DNA from: Monarcha castaneiventris obscurior
Taxonomy: Eukaryota; Chordata; Aves; Passeriformes; Monarchidae
Reading direction: 5' to 3'
Assembly (NCBI GenBank): GCA_026261815.1
Contig: JAMPIT010000566.1
Span: 27,863,001-27,927,000 of the forward strand
Length of the DNA: 64,000 nucleotides
Positions 24,325 through 37,100 of this stretch are shown here, piece by piece. Numbering within the stretch: position 1 is the first letter of the stretch; every line of letters starts with the position of its first letter. Under the pieces are notes generated by a model. It searched no databases, was not told the origin of the DNA, and saw only the letters and a list, made by a program, of their open reading frames with translations. Both the position numbers and the translations under genes were made by a program.

Positions 24325-27300
24325 GGTGAATACACTGGTTTTGTAAATTCAGCTGACTATGGCTTTGACAATTGCCTAGACACACATTCTACAGTGTACT
24401 GTGGAGCCTGATATTACAAGCATCTACATTTAAGTATCTGAATCTGAAGGAGAATTTCCCTCCCTTTTGCCAGTTGTTCTCAATTGCAGAAGATACAACA
24501 CTGTCAAAAATAGCCTTGCATAGCAGACCACAGAAAAACATGGTTGGATCCTATTTCCTGAATATTCCTGCTTAATGCCTCTTGGTACTTATTATACCTC
24601 TGTGCTCATGATGCTGGAGTATGTAGGACAACATATTGGAAACCTTCACACTTCCAGAATGAACATGTCACGTGGTTGGGAATTGCACTGTCTTTTTCCT
24701 GAAATCCCTTTTAGTAAGAGAAAAGGAGGTACAACTATTTGTGTGCTCCAGAGATGTACATAACTCAGCTTTCAAGGGCTCTTTATTGGGATATGGAGGA
24801 AACACATTCTGCTCTAGTGCTGATTTTCACCATGTTTGACTTCAAGCTGTCTCTGTCATGTTTAACCAGCCCAGCTGATGTTGTTTCCATTTTCTCCTAA
24901 AATTCACTTTCTTTGCCTCATGAAGGCTTTTTTTGTTTTTTTCACCTTGTCCTTATTCCAAATGGGGGTTTATGATCCACAATAGTCACAAAGCAATATG
25001 GAAGCTTAGACTAGTTTCTGAGTGGAAAAATATAAATTAAGAGAAACATATCTGGGGAAACAGGGAGATGAAGGAGAAGAAATCAGTTAAGAGAAGCACA
25101 AAAACATTTTGCCAGGAAAGTACATTTTGAAATAATTTCAGTCTGGGAAAAATACATTCAAAAAGTCACATCTCCATGCATCCCAAGGCTCCATTCCTGA
25201 AATTTATAAAAAGAAGTGCTTTAAAACAGTTTGTTATCATCCTTGCCTACAGTATATCTGCATGCTCATCTCAGCCACACAGCATATCTATGTGTGTTGG
25301 TCAGAAGTTTCATTGAAAATGTGGTGTTTACCTGTGTTATCCTCTCAGCATTAATAGTCATGTTGCTCTTGACTCTCAGATGACTAATTCATTCTACCAC
25401 CTGTCTGCTGGGGGGATAAACAATATTGCACAGAAATTAATGTTCCTGCAAGCGTGAGTAACAAAATGGAGTGGGAAGGGCTTGCTGGATTGGAAACAAG
25501 CTGGAAAGACTGGCAGTCCTTTCCATAAAAAGTTCATCAAACGCCTGATAATCATGAAAAAAAGAGCAGGTATGAATCATGACAAAATGGGAGACCTGAT
25601 TTTGGACATATTTTGGAGATCATGACAGACTGATCCCTAAAATAAATGACATTATGAAAAATTAATGTCTGCTAAATAGAATTTAAAAGTATTAGTACAT
25701 TAGAAGTTGCATGTTTTCAACTGCTGATTTCCCAGCAATATTACACAAAGATTAGAAACAATAATGACTCATAACATGATTTATTATTAAATTAAAAACA
25801 AGCTGCTGTGTTAAGAAATTTACTATGAAAGTGTGTATTTAACAGGGGGAAAAAAGCAACTAAAAAGTACAGCATTGTGGTGTTGTGTAAGTATGCTACA
25901 TATCATTAAATCAATGCTGTATGAGCATTTAATTTTTGGTTCTTCTGCTGAAAAGAATATATTAAAATAATTTTTATTTACCCAGGAATAGTAGTAAAGC
26001 TCTATTGAATGCTCTTTCTAAAGGGGAAATAGTGTAAATTACAAGATATCAGATTTTTTTATATTTGTAAGATCTTTCTTTTTTTTATCAGAAATACTTT
26101 ATGTTCTCAAGAGCTACATGATTTCAAAATAGCAAACCAAAAATTAAAACTGTAAAATCCCATACTTTGAAACCGTTGGTTTTTACTTCTTATCTTTCCA
26201 TCACAACAACTGGAAAAAAATCTTTCAGTCTGGAATGAGATGAGGGAAAAGGTGAGGGGTCAGGTGTTTACCCATTTAATTCAGAACACTTTTAAAAATT
26301 TCAATTTTTGCAGTCCCAAAGATAATTTTTTATAGAAAGCAGTAACTTGAGTAATTTGTATCTTTACTCAGCAGAATGTACTTTATTTGTCTCAGTGATT
26401 TTTTTCTGTTTTCTTTACCCTGAGCAGCAGTAGTTGAGTTTATATTACATAAAGTTAGTAGCTTGCATGTAAAGTGTCACAATTCCGCAGCAGAAAACCA
26501 ACACAAGTTTGGATTGCTTTTGCAGGAACACATTAATACTTTAACACAGACATCTCCAGAGAGGTAGGTATTCATCGCCGTGTAAGGACAAATTATGAGA
26601 AACTGTAGTGACAAGTAAAACGGTAAATGTAATTATGTGCAAGGGAATGACAAAGCAAGACATCCTACTGATAAGATCTATTGTTAATCTTTGAATTCAC
26701 AAGGGAATGAGACTAAAGCCTCATTGATCAAGCCATATGATATTCAATTTGACAATATGTTAGTAAACACTGTATGAGAAATAATGCAGGATGGGTTTCC
26801 TAGGGGATCTAACAAGATTGTTTTTGGTATTATTCTTCTATGTTTCACAAATGGAACCGTCATTACAAATTATTTGTCTAACAGAATAATAGAACTTTTC
26901 TCCTTACAACCTATGAGGCTTCCTTTCTTTTTAAAATTATTCTTCCTCATGCAAAAGACAAGAAATTACAAGTTTGGCAGTATCACTGAGAATTTTCCTT
27001 ATCTTTGTGTTTCTTTTGCCTAACAAATTTTTTAACATTAAAAAAACAGAGGGAGAAACAACTAGAATATTTTTACATTCTTCAGTAGCTGAAACATTGC
27101 AATTCCTTTCTTCATTTCTTTTGATTTGAAGAATACAATAAGAAGCAAGGGAGGGAAATCCTTTTTTTTTTTTTTTTAATTTATTCATGATTTTTTAAGG
27201 GTATCTAGTATGGCTGTATAGCTGAAGGATATTCTCTGAGTATATATTAAAATTCTGGGGCTATCACTACATTGTTCCACAGCAGTAAGGTCCATGTCCA

Positions 27301-29099
27301 GTCTATTTAAATTCAAACCTTCAATTCAGATTATATGGACTGTCTTGTATTACTGTAAAACAAAGGTACAGATTGCATTTCCAAATCATGAAATCGATTT
27401 GTTTTAACCTTGGACAATATTTCAGAGAACAACAATATGATGAAAAGAAAGAATTTCTGAGATAAATGCATAAATGAGTTTATAATGTCTCTAAAATTCA
27501 TCAGATGTTTCAGTTACGGACCTGTAACATCTGTACACTCCGAAAGTGCTATGTGCTTTTTACATATTTTAAGTTTTCAGCAATACTGACAAGTTGGAGA
27601 TTAGAGATCTGCTTGAGACTATTCAGGCATTATTTTCCTCAAAGTAAGTCAACATCACTTGTACATATGGAAGTCTGATATGAAAAAGGTGGCTTAAGAT
27701 ATCCTTTATAGAAGGATAAGGAGCTGAGAGGCATGGAGATGAAAAAGAAAATAGCAGTTTCACATTATCTGAAATGACTGCTTCTTGTCTATGGGTAAAT
27801 GATGACTTTAGGCTGTGAAGATTTTTTTGTCCTGTTCAAATATGAGGAATGATGGGTCACAGGATTAATAGCATTTGTCAGTTGAAGGCAGGAAGCTCTT
27901 GTTGCTGTTCTTATTATACCATCACAACTGATCTGCCCAGCTGTTATTGTCAGGGCATTGCAACATTTTAGCAAATTGCATTAATGTAACACTGCATGAG
28001 GCACGAATTGATGGTATTGCTATTTTGAATTATTTGTGGGGGAAAAAAATAAAATGCAGTAGATACAGAAATCCTTTTATTTGTTTCTTTCACTATTGTC
28101 ATAACTTTATTTAAGCCCTTTAATTAGGACAATGGGGTCTTTGGGGATTAAAAATTTATACAGTTTAAAAACATTGTATTCAGGTTAGATTGCATGGCTT
28201 TGATTCATTACTGGCTTTATCCCAAGATACAAGTTTTAATGGTCCAAGAAAACTTAATTCCTTAGAAATTACAGCTAACAGTCCTCGGACTTGTAGGAGA
28301 GACTAGTAGTAACATAAAAAATACTCACTGCAAATTCTTAAGGAAAAAGCACAGGACAAAATTTGAGAACTATAGGTCAAGGCATTGCTTTCCCAAATTC
28401 TATCTGCCAACAAACCTGGAATTAGTAAAAATTAGCAGCAGGGAATATAGTGTAGAATTTATTTTTTCAGGTAACTGAAAAACTATTTGAGAGAAAAATG
28501 GTCATCTGTTTCCTACAGAGACTCTAAAACAAGATTTGGAGAGCAGAGAGATCCTTTATAAGTAATGGACTGAGTCCTGAAATATCCTATAGTACACGAC
28601 TGAGAAAGGTGATGGATAAAAATAAAGGGAAATATACTGAAATTAATTTTTTCATTCTCGCTGATATTTTTGGTGGGTTTTTTTCACTTAGCCATAGGGT
28701 GATATCTCAAAGTACAGCGTAGAAATGCCATTATTTAGCACCTACAAGCAAAGTAGCTTGGTCTCTTTCCTTCTGGGGAAGAGGAAGTAAAAGTCTGAGT
28801 GAAGAAACCTGAAAGAGATTTCTACAAACGTAAAAAAATTTTTCTACCTGCTTTTCTTGCCTATGCTTCTCTGTATTCTTCTACAAAGCATACAACCCTG
28901 AAGGCAAGCCAGGAAGTCTCCTTTCTCCTTTCAAAAGTTTAAGAAATCCAGGAGAGCTGATATTTTCAAAACATCTTGTAGATCCCAAATGGGAATTAAT
29001 TCTGATTTGTCTCCAAAGAAAAACTTCTTGGTAGGATGGAAAAGGAGAAACATTACCATGAAGCTTTGTTTCTTCTTTAAAGAATGAATCTGCCTGGTT

Positions 29100-29150
29100 A
29101 ACCAAGTCAAGTAAACCTCAACCTTTCTATGATTCTGTGGTTCTGTGAAG
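29100..29150 (+). mobile_element. Short CR1 3'-tail remnant
   Basis: The plus strand reads CTCAACCTTTCTATGATTCTG followed by a second ATTCTGTG-like unit (TGGTTCTGTGAAG). This matches the typical avian CR1 terminus, where a 'CCAACCT' segment is followed by ATTCTATG-type octamers. Only the last few dozen bases are recognisable; the sequence before it does not clearly match CR1, so this is either a very short insertion or a heavily decayed one. Confidence 0.45.
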
Positions 29151-32020
29151 TCTGTAGGAACAGTCTGCAGCAAAGAGTCAAACAGAGTATACTTTTGCCT
29201 AAAAAGCTGGGTATGAGTATTTTATTAGGAAAGACTCCTCTGCTTTGAGGCAGGACGGTAAGTCCTGAGCACTCTAAGACTTGAAACTTAGATGAAGAGA
29301 AGGACTAAGAACAAACAGAGCAATTACTTCAATTCGGGTACAAATATTTATCTCCTTCTACCCTCAAAGCAGATTGCTTGGAGAATGGATGGTTATTTAG
29401 CAGGTCTCTATAGCTTGATATGATAAAAGCCATGATCTTTTTTTGTTTCCTGATGTGATTTTATATTTTGCTGGAAACTGAATTTGAAGCCAAATACCAA
29501 AGCAATTGAAGGGTTTGGAGAAGAGATGATGTGTTTTACTCCAGACATAAACTGATTTTTAAGAGTAAAAATTCACTGAAAGTTTCTGAAATAGCACTAA
29601 AATAACAACTTGGGAAACAGCCCCCTTAAGAAAAAAAAACCAAAAAACCAAAAATCAACAAAACAAAATCCTACCAAATAAAAAGCCTCCATTACTATAT
29701 AATACATGGTGCCAAATACAGTATAGCAGGATGGCTTTGTAACAGTGAAAAAACCCCTCAAAACTGCTGCTAATTGAAGAGGAAAAATATGTGACAAAGT
29801 TCTTATATGTCTGGTTAGCCTGACTAAGTACCATGAAAAAAAATGGAAGAAAAAACCAAGCTTCTTGTTTAAAGCTATGCATGCTGTCAATTGAGCTTCA
29901 TGTTGCTTTTATAGATTAATATACATCAATGTACTACACATCTCTTCGAAAGTATCTCACTAAAATTGTCTCTCACTAGTGAAATGGAAGGAAAAACTGC
30001 TCTGAGAATTGCAGTACTAAAGGAAGTTGGGAATTTTCTATTTGCTTATACTGCTTTAAAAGCACAAAGTGTTAGCAATTCTATTCTTCACAAAGTAGAC
30101 AAAAAAATCGAAGAAAAATTATATCTAGTAAATACATGGAAGGAAGAATCACTGTGACAAATCTTCATCTGCCATAAATAGGCAAAAATTCATTCAATTC
30201 AATGGAGTGATTAATCCTATTTCAATATCACAGTCAGAAAAAACACAGTGCCCTTGCAACTAACTGGGTGCTCCTTCTGTTCTGCTTTTATATTAAATGT
30301 TATTTTGGCATAAATGACCATATCAAATCAAGCCCACCTTTCAACATCTTCTGTCACGTGAGAAGCATAAAATGAAAATATAGTGCAGTTAATGAGGGCA
30401 ATTACTTTTTCTAGATGTATCACTGGTGCATAGGAAACAAGTTCTTGTTTCATTGACTATAATTTATTGCAGTTTTAAATGATTTTTTAAAAATTGTCTT
30501 GCTCATTTTGAAGACAACAAACATTCTACCCTGAGATTAATACCATGTCATATGTGATTTTTTATGATTTTGTACATTTTTAAATTAATTTTTCAACTAC
30601 AATTTGATTGGATACTTTATGTATTTTTTTCTTTATTATTTTTTGAGTTGTATTGAAGCTATTAAGTATGAACTTGTCTATAAGTCATGGTATAATGTGG
30701 GTTTGTTAATATCGCATTATGAGTGTAATTCTGTTTTCTTGGTACATCATTTTACTCTTTTATTAATGTTGCTTAATTCTTTGGGCCAAATGAGCATGAT
30801 TTACATACTATCCACAGGGTAAATTGAGCAAATTTCTAGTTCACTTATTTTCTCTTCTTTATATTATTTTATGTCTTTATGCTGTCTTATGTTGTTTAAA
30901 AAATGGAGCTCTGATTTTACAAAGTATAAAAAATCAAGGTCACGCTGATTTTCTGTTTTTCAAAAATAACCAAGTTTTATTGGTTTATTTCTGGAAAAAA
31001 TATACTGAGAAATTCAATATGAATACAGTTCAATGAAAAATTTCTAGTGTAATAAAAGTTCAATCATTTTATCATTCCCCCTTCCCTCATTTCTTTTAAT
31101 AGAGTAGGAAATTCTTACAAACAACTATATGTTATTTATATGTGAAAAGAACCTAAGTGGCAAATATAAACACTGACAGAAGCAGACCTACATTAAAATT
31201 TAAAGTTACATTCAATTTGCATTTTGTCTAATCTTGTTTTTTTATAAATGCCCTGACATGTTAGTCACCCCATTTTACTACAAACTAGAAAAAGTGAGAA
31301 TTATGAAAATGTACCCAACAAAGATATTTCTTGTATAAATAGGAAATCTTTCTTACAGAAATAAGAAGTCTTTGATGAATTCCAAAAAAAAAAAAAAACC
31401 AAACCCAAAAAATCCACAAGCCAAAAAACCCCAAACAAAAGTTTTGCTAACACTGGGATATATTATTCTTTCAAGTCAAGGAAGAAGTCTGAAGAACTCT
31501 TTGAAAAATAAGATTTTTCCTGAGGTTTGATTTTCTTTTCTGAAAGTGGTATTTCTATAGTACTTTATCTAGCAAAGTGCTCTCCAAACTGGGTATTATT
31601 TTGTAATAATCAACCTTGTTTCCAATTGTCAGTGGCAAATTATGGCTCCAGCTATTACATTACTTAAATTTAGAGACTTAATATGTGAGTACCACTTCTA
31701 GTGAATTCTTATTATTCATAACAGACTTTCTTACTAATTTTAATAAAAAACTTGACTGAAAAGTATATTTTAGATACATGGAACTAAATTCTCCAAATTA
31801 ATTATAAAGACTTCTTAACTGTAAATTTCTTGCTAGAAATAAGCTAAAGTTTGAATATTTTATGACACCAGGAATTTCTTTTTTAGCTTCTAACAGAAGA
31901 GAAAAACACAAAAAAAGACCTCCATTAACAAATGAAAAAGCAACTGCTACATGTTTGTCTTGTTTTTAAGAAAGCATGAGTATTGTTTTTGATTCATGTT
32001 GTGGAATTCAGGAGAAATAT

Positions 32021-32094
32021 TGCTGTTGGATTTAGAGGGAAGATATTTAGACCAATATGCTGTTGGATTTAGAGGGAAGATATTTAGACTAATA
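32021..32094. repeat. Tandem duplication, 37-bp unit, two copies
   Basis: Copy 1 (32021-32057) and copy 2 (32058-32094) begin TGCTGTTGGATTTAGAGGGA and differ at one base (C versus T in TTTAGA[C/T]). The near identity suggests a recent local duplication. No function is evident. Confidence 0.97.
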
Positions 32095-34065
32095 TGCACA
32101 TCTGTGATTAAAGAACTCGGAAAATTAAAGTTTTGCAGGAGATCACAGTGTAATCTTACAAAGTAGCACATAGCTCTTGCAGGCTTAAATCTAAAAGTTA
32201 TTTGCTCATTTGACCTCACATGAGGAAATGCTACAGTGTCTGAGTAAAAAAAAGGGAAATGTTTTCCACAATACTTAATTGTTTTCAAGAATTAATTTTG
32301 ATGTGAATGCTTGCAGTCTTTCCAAGTAAATTATATCTAATTATGAAGCACATATTTAAATGCAATGCATAAAGAAGGGGTTCGTAAGGAAGGTCAGGTA
32401 TTTTTAAAGTAGTTTAGTTTAAGAAAATATGGCTTTTATCCTCTTAGGGAGCAAATGGAAGAATTTTCTCAACTACACACTGTGGCCAAGACAGCTCTTG
32501 ACAGACCAATACAGGCATGTGACATGTGGCACTGGGCCAAGGAGCACCTTGGGACCCATTTAATAGGTATCTTACAGTAGTGATGGCAAGACAGTGAACA
32601 AGCCAGGACAATCCAAGTCACATATATTACATCCCGACTGCCTCTGGATGCATCCTTGGGTTTACATCCATGCTCTATCTGGCTAACCCAAGGCTAGATT
32701 AAAATGCATACCTGTATGTGTATGCACAGAGGAAAAGGAAGAAGGGGAGACCAATTAAATACTAGATACAGAGCATGGCATAATGGGTGAAAAAAAATTG
32801 AAAAAAGAATGCTGATTTTATTATTCACAAAGTGTGTGCTGGAATAGCTGACTTTCAGTAGTGCTTAATATAGAAGATATTTTAATATTCTACAACTTTA
32901 AAAAAGAATGAGACTGTGATGATGACACATTAAAGCATTCTGTATGTTTAGAAGAACATCTCTGAGCAGAACACAGTACCTTATTTTCTAGAAAAAACAG
33001 AATTTCCTTTTACATCTTCTGCTTGCAGTCACTCACCTTTTCAGTAGAAAACTGTGCACTTGTGGACTCACCAACCTCACCCATATGCCACTAAAGCCCA
33101 CATGTTACCAGAAGAAACAAGAAGAAAGAATCAAAACAGTGTGCATGTGCATGTATTTTGCACACTGTTATTACATTTGCACCTTCTCACAATATTTGCA
33201 CTTCACCAGCCTCTGCTAACTGTTAATATTGAATATATTACTTACATATCCTATAGATTTATTATACAGAGGTTACACACCTCTATGTAGTTTTGTACAA
33301 CATTTGTACCTAAATATAAGGGAAAGAATGCAGGAAGGAACATTTCTCAGCCCCACAGTTTATCTGTTGCTAGTCTATTTATTTCTAGTTTTCTGGGGTA
33401 TTTTTGTATATACTGTTTTCTAATAGCTATCTTAATCGTGATGTCTCATACACTATATTTCATTATTCTGCTTTGTGATGCATGACTATTATTGCACCCC
33501 TGTAAATGTAAACGCTCCTTTCACCTATTCTGAGGTTTTATGTCATAGTTCTTTTCTATTTTTATCCCATGTCCTACCAGCAGTTTCTTTTTCATTCTGA
33601 AGTCTCAGCCTAAATACTGAGCTCACAGAATGCTGCTTCAGAGATACTCGATACAGGCAGTCCATGACCCTATCTTCTGCTTTGAATTTCTCGCCCAAAA
33701 GTTCTCAGTCATTTCAATTACTGTTGGTGTAATGGACTACTAGAAAATGGATTCACTGAGTATGCAAATCATTGAGAAAGGCTCCTGGCCTAGCTTGTTC
33801 TGCTGAAGACCATGCACACTCAGACTGGTCTTCTAGATGAAGTCTGTGCATTACTTATCACACTTTGTAGTTGGTGCCAGGGAAAACCACTACAGATGTA
33901 AATATTCCTAAAAATATCCAGATGGTGCAGTTCTTGTCCCACTCTGCATGCACTTATATCTTAGAGCCTCTAGCCTTTAACGATTCGACTCTATGTTCCA
34001 ATCAGAGCTGGGTGTGAATGTGATTTTTTTCACCTTCTGCAAGTACATAATTTTGACTTTCAAAT

Positions 34066-34101
34066 TTTTTTTCAGATAAGTTTACACTTATCTGAAAAAA
34101 A
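34066..34101. repeat. Perfect inverted repeat, 16-bp arms, 4-base loop
   Basis: TTTTTTTCAGATAAGT (34066-34081), loop TTAC, then its exact reverse complement (34086-34101). The arms contain GATAAG on one strand and CTTATC on the other, a GATA-factor type core. There are no flanking mobile-element sequences that I recognise. Confidence 0.97.
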
Positions 34102-37100
34102 TATTGGACATCTTCATTAGTCACTTGATTTCCATTTCTGAAAAATAATTCTTTACCTCAACACCAAGTCAGTCTTGCCCTCTGAGTTTCTACATCAGCT
34201 CTATTTCCGACTTTACCAATTCTAGACCACAGTCCTTCACCTTTTCTGCATCTCTTTCTCTGAGCACAGTCATATCTATTTTGCTCCTACCTCCTCCATA
34301 GGTGTCTCTTCTCCCTAAGAATTACTATCCTTTCACATGTTTCTGTTCTTCCTTTTCTGCTAAACACCTGTATAACTGCAGAATGGCAGAACTGCACTGA
34401 CACTCTCTCTATCCCATTGCTCTTTAATTTACACTTAGTGTTAGTATGGTATATCTATTTAATTTTGTTGCCTGATTTAAATTTAGTTCATGTTAATCAT
34501 AGTTTCAGCCCTTGTATTCCTAAAATCTTGTGTGGAGAGATAGATTTGCTAAAATGAAACAGAAGACATATTTCTTAATCAAGATAATTTGATGCTCTGC
34601 CTTCTTCATTTCCAACTGCATTAAAAACTCAATGCAGCTACAGGTTAACATTTTTTCTTTTTACCAAATATCAATGGAATTTGTTTTTTAATTCATGCAA
34701 TTTTACCAAGAGTATAAGAAATGGTAACTTTATGTAAACAGCTGTTTTACTTTGATTCTTTAGATTGATGAGTGATTTTCTGTAAATATTTTCTTCTAAA
34801 GATTTCACATGTATAGGAAGTTCTGAGAGCCTTTTAAATTTTAATTATTCAGTAGATTATTCATTAGCTTAAAAAATTATTATTCAGTGCCTTACAATAT
34901 ACCATATTCAAAAACTTTTATTTTAATCAATACTAATCTCTATTTTAGTCAGCAAGGAGAATCTAATTTAAACACGGTTCTGTTAATTTGTACTCCTGAA
35001 GACCATGGAAAACCTGTCTTTAGACTGCTGGCTACCACATGTGATGTGGTTCAGCCTCAGTATTAGGTGCAAGTTCCGTCTTCTCTGAGATTAGGGTGCC
35101 TCCTATAGATTTGTCCCCAATAAATATGTAGACATTTTGGGTTGGCTTTTTTTTTGTTTGTTTGGTTTGGATTTTTGTTCAAAGAGGCTTTTGCTATTCA
35201 AATTATGGAATGAAAAAGATATGTTCCTACTTGCCTTTAAATTGAGAAAACCTCAAAATTTAGGCATTGCAGTACATGATGAGATATGAGTTCTCTCAAC
35301 TGATGTGATAACAGAGCTGTCATGGAAGTATGGAAAGAATGTTTTGTTCTGTTTCCCTTTCCTAGTTAACACAGGGTCTTTTAACCACAATAGCCAAGAC
35401 TAAAATAATAAAAAGCCTAGCTTTGACACCAAAATCCTTACTATGTCTGGTACAAAAAAGAAACCAGAAAACATACCTGTTTTTTGCAGAGTGGAGTGAC
35501 AAATCTACTGCCTATGGCTGTGAAATTTATTTAGAGGATATAAGCAGGGAAGAACCATTAAAGCACACTGAAATTCCTAATTCGTCCTCCCCATATTTTG
35601 AAATGAAATTAATTGCCGAAGTAGTACAATAACACTTCTAAATAAATTATGCTAGTCAGGGCCAAGATTTCACAGTGCAAAAAGATTAAATCAAATGGGG
35701 TATTCAAAAAATAAAACCCCTTTAAAACTGCAAAATTCTTTTGTTTGTTTGGGTTCTTTATTTGTTTTTTAATATTGTTGAATATGTTCACTCTGAACAT
35801 CTTCAGGTGTTTGGTATTTTAGCTCAGTGTTAGGAACATATACCATAATAGCACGGGTGCATATTCTCCCACTAAAATACTTTGAAAATTATTTCAGGTT
35901 TTTGAATGGACAAAAGTAAATTTAATTGCTGTATCCTTACACCACCAGCAGCAGAATTATCTTTAGTATCAAGTGTGCGCTTGCTTTAGTTAAAATAGAA
36001 AATAAATATCCTTTCACCAATATAATCTGCAAAGTCAATAGTGGGACCTGCCCTTTCCCTTTTTCATAGTTGTGAGCAGAATTAAAAAATGAGCAAGTGT
36101 TTTGTAAATGGTTTTAGAACTTGGCAGTTTAGTATGCATTTTGGGACTGAAGTCAAAGGCACTGGGCCATAAACTGAACTTAGACAACAGGATCAATTAG
36201 CCTTGATGTGGTGGGAAAAGACTGTCATTTTTATGCCAGAGGCCATATTGCTAAATTGCTAGTCTATTAAATGGAAGAGGGACCAGGACTGGTGCCAGGG
36301 CTGTGGGGAAGTGTTGCAGAAAGGTTTGCATCCACAAATGTCAGGGATTTGCTTGGAGGCATGGGGCGCATTACTAGATCGTATCTTTCAGTGTATACCT
36401 GCAAAAGGAATCCATCTCACCTGCTCCAAGATTGCTTGCAATGCACAACAAAGTTTAGTTTGTGAGGAGAGTTTAATAAATGGGGATTGGCAGATTTCCT
36501 TTAACAGTACATTCCTGAACAAAACAAAAATACTAATGCAACACAGTTTGGCAGTCTAGTGTTGTGTCTTTGTCCTGTGCGCTACTTTCTGAACTTTTAT
36601 TCTTAGTGTTATGGGTTTTCTGGTTATTTTCCTGGTTTCTGGTTTATGCTTCTTCCGAGTTCAGTTGATCCAGGCTCAAAACACTTCCCAGCTCCACCTC
36701 ATGTGTCCTTGGTTAACAGCCACATTTCTTCTGTAGCTCCTGCCATCCTCTTGACTCGCCTTTGTCCATTCTGCATAACTTACTTTTACTCACATTTCTA
36801 TAACCTCATTTTTTACAGATGAATGGGATTTTTTTCTTTTTCTCTGAGGAGCAATTGAGGTCTACATTCTGCAACAGATTTTTTGCAGCTGAGGAGTTAT
36901 TTTCGCCAAGTGAGTTAAAATAGACAAGTTATCTTCTCACCTTTCCCTCAGTTGCATTTGTGTGTGGATCTTCAAAGCAAAAGCTTACACAAATCTATGA
37001 AAAAAAAAAGGTTTTAAAAGGACCAGATACAAAATACCTGTGAAATACATTAATATTTTTCTTGTATTCTGTGAATTGTAAATAATTGAAAATAGCTTTT

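Larger units (their letters stand above)
18030..29099. other. Non-coding AT-rich DNA, no gene recognised
   Basis: Only short open frames. It contains the GTT repeat, the hairpin near 24.3 kb, the CCCATTGA word pair near 22.2 kb, and a balanced-composition stretch at about 20,760-21,010 with TAATTA-type words that could be a regulatory element. Confidence 0.55.

Noticed and set aside
31947..32288. 113-codon minus-strand frame
   Set aside because: It spans the 37-bp tandem duplication and has no recognisable domain or splice sites.
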